This document shows, in pieces, positions 35,161 to 42,772 of a stretch of 57,041 bases of DNA. The notes under the pieces were generated by a model that worked only from the letters and a program-made list of their open reading frames with translations, ran no database searches and was not told where the DNA came from. Both the position numbers and the translations under genes were made by a program. Origin of the DNA: Loktanella sp. (GTDB lineage: Bacteria > Pseudomonadota > Alphaproteobacteria > Rhodobacterales > Rhodobacteraceae); NCBI GenBank assembly GCA_017390475.1, contig JAFPBO010000028.1, positions 1-57,041 of the forward strand, read 5' to 3'. Numbering within the stretch: the stretch's first letter is position 1; the number at the start of each line of letters is the position of its first letter.

Positions 35161-36034
35161 TGTCACCTCTACCATTCAGCCCACGGCAGGGCAGACTTCA
35201 CGTAAACCCGGCGTCACTTTTGTGCGGCTTCTGTATGTCTATGCGGTCCTTTTTATCGTGGCGAGCATTGTGCTTATCCCGCTTATCACGACAGCACTTG
35301 GTGGCTTCAAGACACTGGGCGATCTGCGGACCAACCCGTTCGGCCTGCCGGATATGTGGCAATGGCAGAACTATGGCGACATCCTGTTTTCCGAACGCTA
35401 CTGGCGGATGCTGTGGAATTCACTGTTCATTTCAGCGTTCACGGTCTTCCTAACATTGGCCGTAGCAGGCATGGCAGCATTTACATTGGCCCACATTCGT
35501 TTTTTTGGGTCGGGTTACTTGCTCAACTACTTCTTGCTCGGTCTGATGTTTCCGGTCGCCACCGCAATCCTCCCGCTTTTCATCCGCATTAGGGATCTTG
35601 GTCTTCTGGACAGCCCTTGGGGAGTTATCCTCCCGCAGGTTGCCTTTGGCCTTGGCATGAGCATCCTCTTGATGCGCAACTTCTTTCGCAATGTTCCGCA
35701 GGAATTGTTCGACGCCGCCTTTGTGGATGGATGCAGTTACGTCCGGTTTTTCTGGTCTGTAACCCTGCCTTTGTCGCGGCCTATCATTGCAACGGTGGGG
35801 ATCGTTGCTTTCGTGCAAAGTTGGAACAACTACATCATCCCCCTTATCCTGCTGACATCGGAAGAAAACTATCCCTGGCCGCTAGGTATCATGTCTTACC
35901 GGGGCGAATACGGTACGGACTGGCAATTGATCTTGGCCTTCATCACCCTGACCATTCTGCCAACAATCATCGTATTTTTTGCAGCACAAAAACACATCAT
36001 CGCAGGCCTGACGGCAGGCGCTGTCAAAGGCTGA
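35153..36034 (+). CDS. Sugar ABC transporter permease (MalG/UgpE type)
   Basis: A 293-residue permease with six hydrophobic helices and the EAA-type loop DAAFVDGCSYVRFFWSVTLP (about residues 186-205). It completes the membrane channel with the upstream permease and starts eight bases before that gene ends. Confidence 0.92.
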   Translation: MTDVTSTIQPTAGQTSRKPGVTFVRLLYVYAVLFIVASIVLIPLITTALGGFKTLGDLRTNPFGLPDMWQWQNYGDILFSERYWRMLWNSLFISAFTVFLTLAVAGMAAFTLAHIRFFGSGYLLNYFLLGLMFPVATAILPLFIRIRDLGLLDSPWGVILPQVAFGLGMSILLMRNFFRNVPQELFDAAFVDGCSYVRFFWSVTLPLSRPIIATVGIVAFVQSWNNYIIPLILLTSEENYPWPLGIMSYRGEYGTDWQLILAFITLTILPTIIVFFAAQKHIIAGLTAGAVKG

Positions 36035-36091
36035 CACTCTCTTTCTCTCTGCAGGGAAACGACACCACTGTTCCACTAGAAAGGCGCCACA

Positions 36092-37159
36092 ATGGCAAAA
36101 GTCTCAATCAACAATGTCCGAAAATTCTATGGGGCGCTGGAGGTTATCCATGGCGTTTCGGTCGAAATTGAAGACGGCGAATTTGTCGTGCTTGTGGGCC
36201 CTTCCGGTTGCGGCAAATCCACCTTGTTGCGTATGATCGCGGGGCTGGAAGCGATTTCAGACGGGACAATTTCCGTGGACGGTCAGGTGGTCAACGATGT
36301 CGCACCCAAAGAACGCGATATCGCCATGGTGTTCCAGAACTACGCGCTTTACCCGCATATGACAGTCCGCGAAAACATGGGATTTTCGCTTAAACTTCGG
36401 GGTATATCCAAGGCCGAAATCAATTCCGCGGTGGAAAAAGCTGCGGCGATTCTGGGGCTGGGTCCGCTCTTGGAACGGGTGCCGCGCGACCTTTCGGGCG
36501 GGCAGCGCCAGCGCGTCGCCATGGGGCGCGCCATCGTTCGTGATCCCAAGGTGTTTTTATTCGACGAACCCTTATCAAACCTTGACGCAAAACTGCGAGT
36601 ACAGATGCGGACAGAGGTCAAGGATCTGCATCAACGCCTCAATTCAACGACCGTCTATGTCACCCATGACCAGATTGAGGCGATGACGATGGCGGACAAG
36701 ATTGTCGTCATGCACGACGGCATCGTCGAACAGGTCGGCGCACCATTGGAACTGTATGATAGACCAAAAAACATTTTTGTTGCGGGGTTTCTTGGCTCTC
36801 CGGCAATGAATTTCATTCACGGCACTTATCGGGCGGGCGACAGGCCGATGCTTGAACTGGCCGATAGCCAGCGTGTGCCGATCAAACCACAATCAAGCGT
36901 CGCCGATGGCTCACCCGTTGTGTTGGGTATCAGGCCAGAAGATGTCGTGATCGACCCGCAGGACGGGCTTTCGGTACGCGTCAGCGTTATCGAACCAACA
37001 GGCGCGGAAACCTATCTGGTCGCGCGCTACGGCGAAGCCGAGATTGTTTGCGTGCTTCGCGAACGGGTGGTTCTTAACCCCGGCGACACCATCCGGCTAT
37101 CGGTCGCCAGTCCTTCGGCACATCTGTTTGATGTGGAGACGCAGATGCGAATGACGTGA
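36092..37159 (+). CDS. Sugar ABC transporter ATPase (MalK/UgpC type)
   Basis: A 355-residue ATPase with Walker A GPSGCGKST (about residues 37-45), signature LSGGQRQRVAMGRA (about 134-147), Walker B VFLFDEPLSNLDAKLR and the switch His in VTHDQIEAMTMADK. The C-terminal 110 residues are the regulatory OB-fold domain of the MalK class, with GIRPEDVVIDP. It is the last gene of the operon. A CTAGAAAGG site precedes the ATG. Confidence 0.95.
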   Translation: MAKVSINNVRKFYGALEVIHGVSVEIEDGEFVVLVGPSGCGKSTLLRMIAGLEAISDGTISVDGQVVNDVAPKERDIAMVFQNYALYPHMTVRENMGFSLKLRGISKAEINSAVEKAAAILGLGPLLERVPRDLSGGQRQRVAMGRAIVRDPKVFLFDEPLSNLDAKLRVQMRTEVKDLHQRLNSTTVYVTHDQIEAMTMADKIVVMHDGIVEQVGAPLELYDRPKNIFVAGFLGSPAMNFIHGTYRAGDRPMLELADSQRVPIKPQSSVADGSPVVLGIRPEDVVIDPQDGLSVRVSVIEPTGAETYLVARYGEAEIVCVLRERVVLNPGDTIRLSVASPSAHLFDVETQMRMT

Positions 37160-37194
37160 CGCGGGATACCACGACCACTGGCCACTGAGCTACT

Positions 37195-37350
37195 CCCCGA
37201 TCCTTGGACAGATTTCCGGTTGAGTTAAGCTACTGCCTGCACCTGCTGATCGGTTTCAATGTGGTTGAAGTAGCCCACGGCGGGCGGCTGTCCGCCATGG
37301 GCTGTGTGTAGGCGATGGTGGTTGTAGAAGGTGATCCAGCGGCCGGGCTG
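37195..37350 (-). mobile_element. IS3-family transposase C-terminal remnant
   Basis: On the minus strand, the last codons of a frame ending at 37225 read FYNHHRLHTAHGGQPPAVGY followed by FNHIETDQQVQAV, the C-terminal signature of IS3-family orfB integrases (FYN..RPH.ALGG.PPA.AY...). Downstream DNA (37195-37224) resembles an IS end containing GGACAGATTTCCGG. The catalytic DDE core is absent, and upstream the sequence turns into a repeat-like segment near 37470. The insertion is truncated and inactive. Confidence 0.75.
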
Positions 37351-37469
37351 TACGATCGCCGGATCGCCACGTCCGACAAGGGCCATGGCGTCCGAGAAAC
37401 CTGCATCATAGCTGCCATGCCGCGGTGCAGAAGCATCGGGCCAGACCGGACTTTCCGATCTTGGTTTGA

Positions 37470-37525
37470 AGCAGCATCGCAGCGTCACCGAACCGGTCAT
37501 TCATGCATCATGAAGCATTTCATCA
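37470..37525 (+). repeat. Weak copy of the dispersed repeat, next to the IS3 remnant
   Basis: GCAGCATCGCAGCGTCACCG followed by AACCGGTCATTCATGCATCA and TGAAGCATTT resembles the core of the repeat at 39665-39759 (GCGCTGCGATGCAGCTTCAG, ACCGGCCATTCGTGCATCAT, GCAGCATTTT), with scattered differences. It lies between the IS3 remnant and a LysR gene. Confidence 0.4.
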
Positions 37526-37579
37526 TCATAGATCACTGCAGCACGGGCAAAGCACGGTTGAGCCATGCTGACCCACGCC

Positions 37580-38485
37580 TTAATCGCCCCGTTGCACGAA
37601 ACCGCGCAGGTGATCGACCAAGGCGGTCAGCGCGGCCGATTTCTGGCGGCGGCTCGGGTAGTAGATATGATAGCCCGCCCATGTCGGGCAAAACGGCGCA
37701 AGGCATGCGATCAGACGCCCGGCTGCCAGATCGTCACGCACCAGCGGCTCGATCACCATTGCAAGGCCGATTCCCTCACGTGCCGCATCGATCAATGTTG
37801 CGCCGTCATTGGTGATGACAGGACCAGAAACGTCGACATCAAGCGATTTTGTCCCGCGCCTCAGCCCCCACCGGTAAAGGTCGCCATGGCTTGCCGTGCG
37901 GTAATTGAGACAGGCATGCCGGGAAAGATCGGCAGGGTCTTCAGGCACGCCATGCCGGGCAAAATAATCCAGCGATGCGACAATCACTGTGCTTATGTCC
38001 GGCCCCAGCGGCACTGCGACCATGTCCTGTTCGAGATGGCGGCCAAAGCGGATACCGGCGTCAAAGCCCCCTGCAACGATATCGGTCAGGCGGTCACTGA
38101 CGTCCAGATCGACAGTGACCGCCGGATATTTGTCCAGAAACTCCCTTAGCGCCGGAAGGACAATCGCCCGTGCCGGATGCGCCATCACGGTCAGCCGCAC
38201 ATGGCCCGCAACCTCGGCACGGCCTTGCCGGATGCCGCTCAATTCCGCGTCGATTGCCAGCAAGGCGGGTGCTACGACATCAAGCAGCCTCTGGCCGGAC
38301 TCCGTTAACCGGACGCTGCGTGTGCTGCGGCGGAACAAGGCGCTGCCGAGCCGTTCCTCTAGGCCGCTCACTGCTTGACTGACGCCGGATTGCGCACGTC
38401 CCAGTCGCGCGGCTGCGCGGGTAAAGCTGCCTTCTTCCGCAACCGCAGCAAAAGCTTGCAAATCCACCAGATCGCTCCGATCCAT
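37580..38485 (-). CDS. LysR-family regulator, divergent from a hydrolase
   Basis: A 301-residue LysR protein: helix-turn-helix at residues 3-60 (FTRAAARLGRAQSGVSQAV), effector domain from about residue 90 with ISTVIVASLDYFARHG, and the GYHIYYPSRRQKSAAL end typical of the CrgA/PA-type group. Only about 100 bp separate it from the exported hydrolase on the other strand, which is its likely target. Confidence 0.9.
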   Translation of the reverse strand: MDRSDLVDLQAFAAVAEEGSFTRAAARLGRAQSGVSQAVSGLEERLGSALFRRSTRSVRLTESGQRLLDVVAPALLAIDAELSGIRQGRAEVAGHVRLTVMAHPARAIVLPALREFLDKYPAVTVDLDVSDRLTDIVAGGFDAGIRFGRHLEQDMVAVPLGPDISTVIVASLDYFARHGVPEDPADLSRHACLNYRTASHGDLYRWGLRRGTKSLDVDVSGPVITNDGATLIDAAREGIGLAMVIEPLVRDDLAAGRLIACLAPFCPTWAGYHIYYPSRRQKSAALTALVDHLRGFVQRGD

Positions 38486-38585
38486 TCATCACCTATTTGA
38501 TAGACCTATTCACATTTAACAGCATAGTGATTTGAGAGCGCTGGGTCTATCTCTGCCAGACATTCACAATCTTATGGAGTTTCCC

Positions 38586-39350
38586 ATGCCTGTCTCGCAT
38601 TCGATTTATCGCGCAGCCCTCGTCGCGCTCGCCCTGACTTCAACACTGCCAACCCTGGCGCAAGCGGAAGTCGATCATATCGTGCTCGTCCACGGCATGG
38701 GCATGGATGGCAACTCCTGGCGACCCGTCTATGAACGGCTCACGGGAAATGGACAGGATGTGTGGGTTGCGCAACTGCCCCAGACCTCCGCCGAGGCGGA
38801 CATAGCAGCACTCCGGCGGCTTATGGACAATCTGGACGGCGACATTCTTCTGGTCGGCCATTCCTATGGCGGCATGGTCATCACAGAAGTGGGCATCGCT
38901 CCGGACGTGGTGGGGCTCGTCTACGTTGCCGCGTTCCAGCCGGACGCGGGTGAAACCATGGCGGAACTGTCGGCGACGGTGCCGTCGGAGCTACCGCAGG
39001 ACGGCGTTTTGATAACGGATGACGGCTATATCACGTTGAAACCCGATGTCGTCGCCGATGTCGTTGCATTCGATCTGCCAGCCGAAGAAGCCCGCTATAT
39101 TGCGCATGCGCAAAAGGCGGCGAGCGGTGCGATCATGGGCCGAGTTACCAGCGATGTCGCCTGGACCACCAAGCCAGCATGGTCGATCATCGCCACACAG
39201 GACGGGGTCATCGCCCCGGCGCAGCAAGAAGAGATGTCGGCCCGCTCTGGGGCCACAGTCACCCGGATCGAGGGCGGCCACCTCCTGCCACTTGCGCATC
39301 CTGATGCCGTCGCGGACGTTATCGAAGAGGCGGCACGCAGCTTGCAGTGA
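38586..39350 (+). CDS. Exported alpha/beta hydrolase
   Basis: A 254-residue hydrolase with a signal peptide ending LPTLAQA (about residue 27). The oxyanion segment VLVHGMGMDG (34-43), nucleophile Ser93 in LVGHSYGGM, an acid in ATQDGVIAP and the final His in EGGHLLPLAHP complete the triad. It is likely an esterase or lactonase acting in the periplasm on a small ester; substrate unknown. The ATG at 38586 follows GGAG by six bases. A large hairpin follows the stop. Confidence 0.88.
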   Translation: MPVSHSIYRAALVALALTSTLPTLAQAEVDHIVLVHGMGMDGNSWRPVYERLTGNGQDVWVAQLPQTSAEADIAALRRLMDNLDGDILLVGHSYGGMVITEVGIAPDVVGLVYVAAFQPDAGETMAELSATVPSELPQDGVLITDDGYITLKPDVVADVVAFDLPAEEARYIAHAQKAASGAIMGRVTSDVAWTTKPAWSIIATQDGVIAPAQQEEMSARSGATVTRIEGGHLLPLAHPDAVADVIEEAARSLQ

Positions 39351-39362
39351 AGCAACGACCGG

Positions 39363-39412
39363 CGCGGTGGTTTGCAGAACCCGGGCTTTTGGTCCCGGCG
39401 CGAACCACCGCG
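39363..39412 (+). terminator. Nested hairpin after the hydrolase gene
   Basis: CGCGGTGGTT (39363-39372) pairs perfectly with 39403-39412, and inside it CCGGG (39381-39385) pairs with CCCGG (39394-39398) around a CTTTTGGT loop. It begins 13 bases past the hydrolase stop. There is no T-run after it, so it may be a factor-dependent end or part of the decayed dioxygenase segment it overlaps. Confidence 0.35.
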
Positions 39413-39545
39413 TCATGGAACCATGCCACGCTATTGCTCAGCCGTCTTTGATGCCGAGCATGGAATTCAATCTACAACTGGCGACATCCCCGGTCGAAGT
39501 CATCATCCCGAAGGCATGCCGATTGATGATTTGGATTGGAGCTTC
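39392..39545 (+). pseudogene. Decayed 3' end of a second PhyH-type dioxygenase gene
   Basis: One frame reads IAQPSLMPSMEFNLQLATSP followed by VEVIIPKACRLMI. The intact dioxygenase at 39971-40762 ends with MAQPPLMPSMEFDPKLTPSP and VQIAIRKACGLMV. DNA matches are also strong. Only about 45 codons of the C-terminus remain, fused to unrelated upstream DNA. A copy of the dispersed repeat follows about 120 bases later, as it does after the intact gene. Confidence 0.75.
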
Positions 39546-39664
39546 ACTACAAATGCCTTGGGCTGGCTCACTGCCGACTTAGGATGAGGCGCGGAATCTG
39601 CTTGATCAAGATCCGACCAGCGCGGCGAGTAGCGGCCCATTGCGGCCGCCCGGCAAAGTGATCG

Positions 39665-39759
39665 GCGCTGCGATGCAGCTTCAGCAGACCGGCCATTCGT
39701 GCATCATGCAGCATTTTCGGAGGGTGAAGGTAGGCAGACGGGACTGAGTGGACATTCGG
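39665..39759 (+). repeat. Dispersed repeat, copy A
   Basis: Core words in order: GCGCTGCGATGCAGCTTCAG, ACCGGCCATTCGTGCATCAT, GCAGCATTTT, GGGTGAAGGTAGGCAGACGG, and GTGGACATTCGG. The same order recurs at 40919, 51661 and 52424. It lies between the decayed and the intact dioxygenase copies. No protein frame is shared between copies, so it is not simply a gene fragment that I can name. Confidence 0.75.
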
Positions 39760-39970
39760 GTTGGTCATTAGGGTGCCCGGTCTTGCTTGGCCTCGCGGTA
39801 GTATCGGGATCGCCGAACTTGACCTGAACGAGGAGCCGCGATAGCCAAAGGACTGTGATGTTTTCTTCGACTTTCTTCCCGCGATTCTGAGCGACCCCCG
39901 TCGCAGGCGCTCCGGCGCTTATTGAATCATGGCGGCTTCGCATCGCGAATGCCGATAAGGAGAATGTGAA
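39760..39970. other. Spacer before the dioxygenase gene
   Basis: No gene is supported. The last bases hold AAGGAG (39956-39961), the ribosome-binding site of the dioxygenase. A minus-strand frame here has no recognisable motif. Confidence 0.4.
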
Positions 39971-40762
39971 ATGTCAATTCCCAAAGAAACTGGCTTGACC
40001 TCGGATCAGGTCCAAAGCTTCATAAACAACGGCTTCGTAAGGGTCGATGATGCCTTCAGTCGCGACCTCGCGCAAGACTGCCGAAATGATTTGTGGGCCG
40101 ACATCGGCCTCTCCTTGGACCGGCCCGAGACGTGGACAGAACCGGTCGTTCGTATTGGCTCGAAAACATCGCCACCCTTCGTGGCGGCTGCCAATACGCC
40201 GCGCCTTCATGCCGCCTATGACACTCTCGTCGGTGAAGGTCGGTGGCTGGCCCCCCAGGGGCTCGGAACCTTCCCGATCCGCTTTCCGTCACAGGACAGC
40301 GCTGGGGATGATGGCTGGCATGTGGACATGAGCTTCGGAACCGGCGATCCCGACTTCATGGAATGGCGGGCCAACGTCATGAGCAGCGGAAGGGCGCTGC
40401 TCATGCTCTTTCTGTTCTCGGATGTCGGACCTGGCGACGCTCCCACACGGATACGGAAGGGGTCGCATGCCACCATAGCCCGCGAGCTTCTGCCCCACGG
40501 CAAGGCCGGCGACACACTCCGGAATCTTTCGGCTGAGAGCTACGCCTCCACGCAAGACTGCGAGATCGCTCTTGCCACCGGAGCAGCTGGGACGGTTTAC
40601 CTTTGTCATCCCTTCGTGGTTCATGCCGCGCAGCCGCATCATGGGACCGAGCCGCGCTTCATGGCTCAGCCACCTCTGATGCCCAGCATGGAATTCGATC
40701 CGAAGTTGACACCGTCGCCAGTTCAGATCGCCATCCGGAAGGCCTGCGGTTTGATGGTATAA
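39971..40762 (+). CDS. Phytanoyl-CoA dioxygenase-like (PhyH) protein
   Basis: A 263-residue protein of the Fe(II)/2-oxoglutarate-dependent PhyH family. The iron ligands appear as H117-x-D119 in WHVDMSF and a later His in CHPFVVHAAQ (H218, with H213 nearby). R229 in GTEPRFMAQPPL is the expected 2-oxoglutarate-binding arginine. The N-terminal helix LTSDQVQSFINNGFVRVDD is typical. Substrates range from acyl-CoAs to small metabolites and antibiotics; this one is unknown. It is bracketed by two repeat copies and preceded by a decayed copy of its own 3' end. A good SD is nine bases upstream. Confidence 0.88.
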   Translation: MSIPKETGLTSDQVQSFINNGFVRVDDAFSRDLAQDCRNDLWADIGLSLDRPETWTEPVVRIGSKTSPPFVAAANTPRLHAAYDTLVGEGRWLAPQGLGTFPIRFPSQDSAGDDGWHVDMSFGTGDPDFMEWRANVMSSGRALLMLFLFSDVGPGDAPTRIRKGSHATIARELLPHGKAGDTLRNLSAESYASTQDCEIALATGAAGTVYLCHPFVVHAAQPHHGTEPRFMAQPPLMPSMEFDPKLTPSPVQIAIRKACGLMV

Positions 40763-40918
40763 AACGAAGGAGTTCCGGGATCGAAGTGCGGTTCCGGAAC
40801 CTTGCCGCAAATGTCGTGGAGGGCTCAAACCGGCCTTGCGGTGTTAGGGCGTCCTAGGCGCAGTATAAGACAGATGGCCGTTGTTTCCGGCCCACACCCG
40901 CCGTTCGCTTCGTGGCCG

Positions 40919-41003
40919 AGCGCTGCGGTGCAGCTTCAACGAACCGGCCATTCGCGCAGGGTGCAGCATATTTTGACGGTGAAGGTTGGCAGAGCAGACG
41001 AAG
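40919..41003 (+). repeat. Dispersed repeat, copy B
   Basis: GCGCTGCGGTGCAGCTTCAA, ACCGGCCATTCGCGCAGGGT, GCAGCATATTTT and GGTGAAGGTTGGCAGAGC appear in the same order as copy A. It lies about 157 bases after the dioxygenase stop and just before the convergent end of the NTF2-like gene. Confidence 0.75.
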
Positions 41004-41018
41004 CTGCCGCTTGCTTGA

Positions 41019-41387
41019 TCAGCTATAGCTTTTGACAACTGAAATGCAGTTTGCCTTGGTATTTGTAAACTCAAACACGTGACAGAAGCGTCGAGTATGC
41101 CCGTTCGCCAAGGTCACTTCTCCGTTCGCAGAACCGACTTTACCGTGCGAAATGGCGTGCAGAACTGTAATTGAGGCGGGTTTCGGCCGAGACCCAAGGT
41201 ACTCAAGAAGCGCATTCTTTCCTGACATAAGCTGTGTTGCTGTTTGCTCCCAAGTCACCTCCTCGCTGAATGCCTCCGGCATAGCTTCGCCACATTCCAT
41301 TGCGACAGACACATCCTGAACAAATTGGTTCTTCGGGGAATTGCCACAGTCCTTGCTGCCTTGAATTTGGGTCAACCTTACCTCCAC
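41019..41387 (-). CDS. NTF2/SnoaL-like small protein
   Basis: A 122-residue protein with the cone-shaped NTF2-like pattern: GSKDCGNSPKNQFVQDVSVA helix at the start, an EEVTWEQTATQLMSGKNALLE middle (marking about residues 42-62) and three strands ending VTLANGHTRRFCHVFEF and SVVKSY. Members are small enzymes or binding proteins; the function here is unknown. The start is GTG at 41387. It is flanked by copy B of the repeat and by a repeat of the other type at 41435. Confidence 0.8.
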   Translation of the reverse strand: MEVRLTQIQGSKDCGNSPKNQFVQDVSVAMECGEAMPEAFSEEVTWEQTATQLMSGKNALLEYLGSRPKPASITVLHAISHGKVGSANGEVTLANGHTRRFCHVFEFTNTKANCISVVKSYS

Positions 41388-41434
41388 TTTCTGCTCGATG
41401 TCAGCATACGACCGACTTTCTGGCGGTCAACAAG

Positions 41435-41515
41435 GGCTCGAAAGCTGTCATGCGGGAGTGCGGCAGGACTTGCCTTCAATGAACACGGCAGTCCATCGCT
41501 GACGGCCCAAAGCCG
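41435..41515 (+). repeat. Second dispersed repeat type (matches the left half of copy D)
   Basis: GGCTCGAAAGCTGTCATGCG, GGAGTGCGGCAGGACTTGCC, TTCAATGAACACGGCAGTCC and ATCGCTGACGGCCCAAA recur at 52323-52403 with few changes. At 52 kb this sequence is joined directly to an A-type repeat; here it is separate. It lies upstream of the NTF2-like gene. Confidence 0.75.
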
Positions 41516-41553
41516 CGGCTGGTCGAGCCTGCCCAACTTTGCGGTGCGGCCTG

Positions 41554-41724
41554 TCAAAGCGGAAATTGCCGACACTGCCATGACCTGAACAGGCTCATGG
41601 CGTGGGATTCCCGGACTTCCCTCCTGACCGACATGCCGAGCGTCGGAACTATGTCCGTCACCTCAGCAAAGAAAACCAAAATCCAAAATATGGCAAACCA
41701 GACATAGTTGTCAGAGTTAATCAT
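41554..41724 (-). CDS. Small membrane protein coupled to the LysR gene
   Basis: A 56-residue frame whose ATG overlaps the LysR stop as ATGA (41721-41724). Residues 8-28 (YVWFAIFWILVFFAEVTDIV) form one hydrophobic helix; the tail is Arg-rich and enters repeat DNA. It could be a real translationally coupled small protein or the 5' stump of a larger membrane gene cut by the repeat. I do not recognise it. Confidence 0.35.
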   Translation of the reverse strand: MINSDNYVWFAIFWILVFFAEVTDIVPTLGMSVRREVRESHAMSLFRSWQCRQFPL

Positions 41725-42653
41725 GTATCTGTCACCTGCCACCTGCCAGCAGCCAGTCTTCGTATCATGATGGCGATGGCCGATACTGCGATGTCTGTAC
41801 CGCTGCCGTTGTCAGGATATATCAGGCCATACCCCCCCATGCTTGAGGGCAGATCAACCGGAAGCACCTTTAAAAGCCGGTGGCGGGCGCAGTAATCAGC
41901 AATACTTGCGGGAAGCACCGCCAGAAGGCGGTCATTTTCCAATAGAACCGTTGTGGCGAGGGTCGATGATGTCTCGACCCGGTGGCGTGGTGGCGGCAAG
42001 CCTTCACGCGAGAACGCGAGATCAATGGAGGCACGCATTGGGCTGGGGCGCGGTTGCAGAATCCATTCCATTTCGGTCAGGTCCTGAAGGTGAAGGTTTT
42101 TGGTTGTCGTCAGTTGATGTCCAGGGGCTGCGACAATGGCTAGATCTTCCGTAAGCAGCGGTTCAAACCTGATGCCAGCCATATTGGCGATATCGACAGG
42201 TCGCCCAATACCAAGATCAAGCGCACCCTCGACCAGTCCTTCTACCAGCAGGTCTGATGTGACAACGCGTAGATCAAGGGTCAGGGCTGGCGCTTCTGCC
42301 ATGATATTCTCGACAAGGTCGACAATCAAATTTGGCACTGCTGCCATGATCGCCCCTAGCCTGACAGCACCGCTTGTGCCGCTTTGCACGGCCAATGCTG
42401 TGTCGCGCATTCGGATCGCATTCGACAGGATCAACCGTGCAGAACGCACGACCTCTTCGCCTGCGCGGGTTGGGATCATGCCACGTGGGAGGCGATCAAA
42501 TAATAATACACCCAGTGTGGATTCCAATTCCTTGAGCATTTTGGTCGCACCGGGCTGCGACAGGCTGACCTCGCGGGCGGCAGCGTGAAGGTTGCTGGTC
42601 TCGCTGAGCGCGATGACTAGCGCAAGCTGCCGGAACCGCAGCCGCGATAACAT
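41721..42653 (-). CDS. LysR-family regulator beside the TRAP operon
   Basis: A 310-residue LysR protein with helix-turn-helix at about residues 5-62 (LHAAAREVSLSQPGATKML) and an effector domain; RPSPMRASIDLAFSREGL is typical of the GbpR/CbbR-like subgroup that controls sugar or sugar-acid use. It lies about 120 bp downstream of dctM on the same strand, so it probably has its own promoter. It may control the TRAP genes, alongside the GntR protein at 48084. An upstream TTG in frame is less likely than the ATG at 42653. Confidence 0.88.
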   Translation of the reverse strand: MLSRLRFRQLALVIALSETSNLHAAAREVSLSQPGATKMLKELESTLGVLLFDRLPRGMIPTRAGEEVVRSARLILSNAIRMRDTALAVQSGTSGAVRLGAIMAAVPNLIVDLVENIMAEAPALTLDLRVVTSDLLVEGLVEGALDLGIGRPVDIANMAGIRFEPLLTEDLAIVAAPGHQLTTTKNLHLQDLTEMEWILQPRPSPMRASIDLAFSREGLPPPRHRVETSSTLATTVLLENDRLLAVLPASIADYCARHRLLKVLPVDLPSSMGGYGLIYPDNGSGTDIAVSAIAIMIRRLAAGRWQVTDT

Positions 42654-42772
42654 GGAAAAATCGAGACCCGAGGCCAAAGCTACCCACCTTTTCAGTCACT
42701 ACATGGAAAAAAGAGTGGCAGATCGCTCTGCCACTCTTCCAGACCTATCGCCCTGACAACGTCAAGTCGAGC

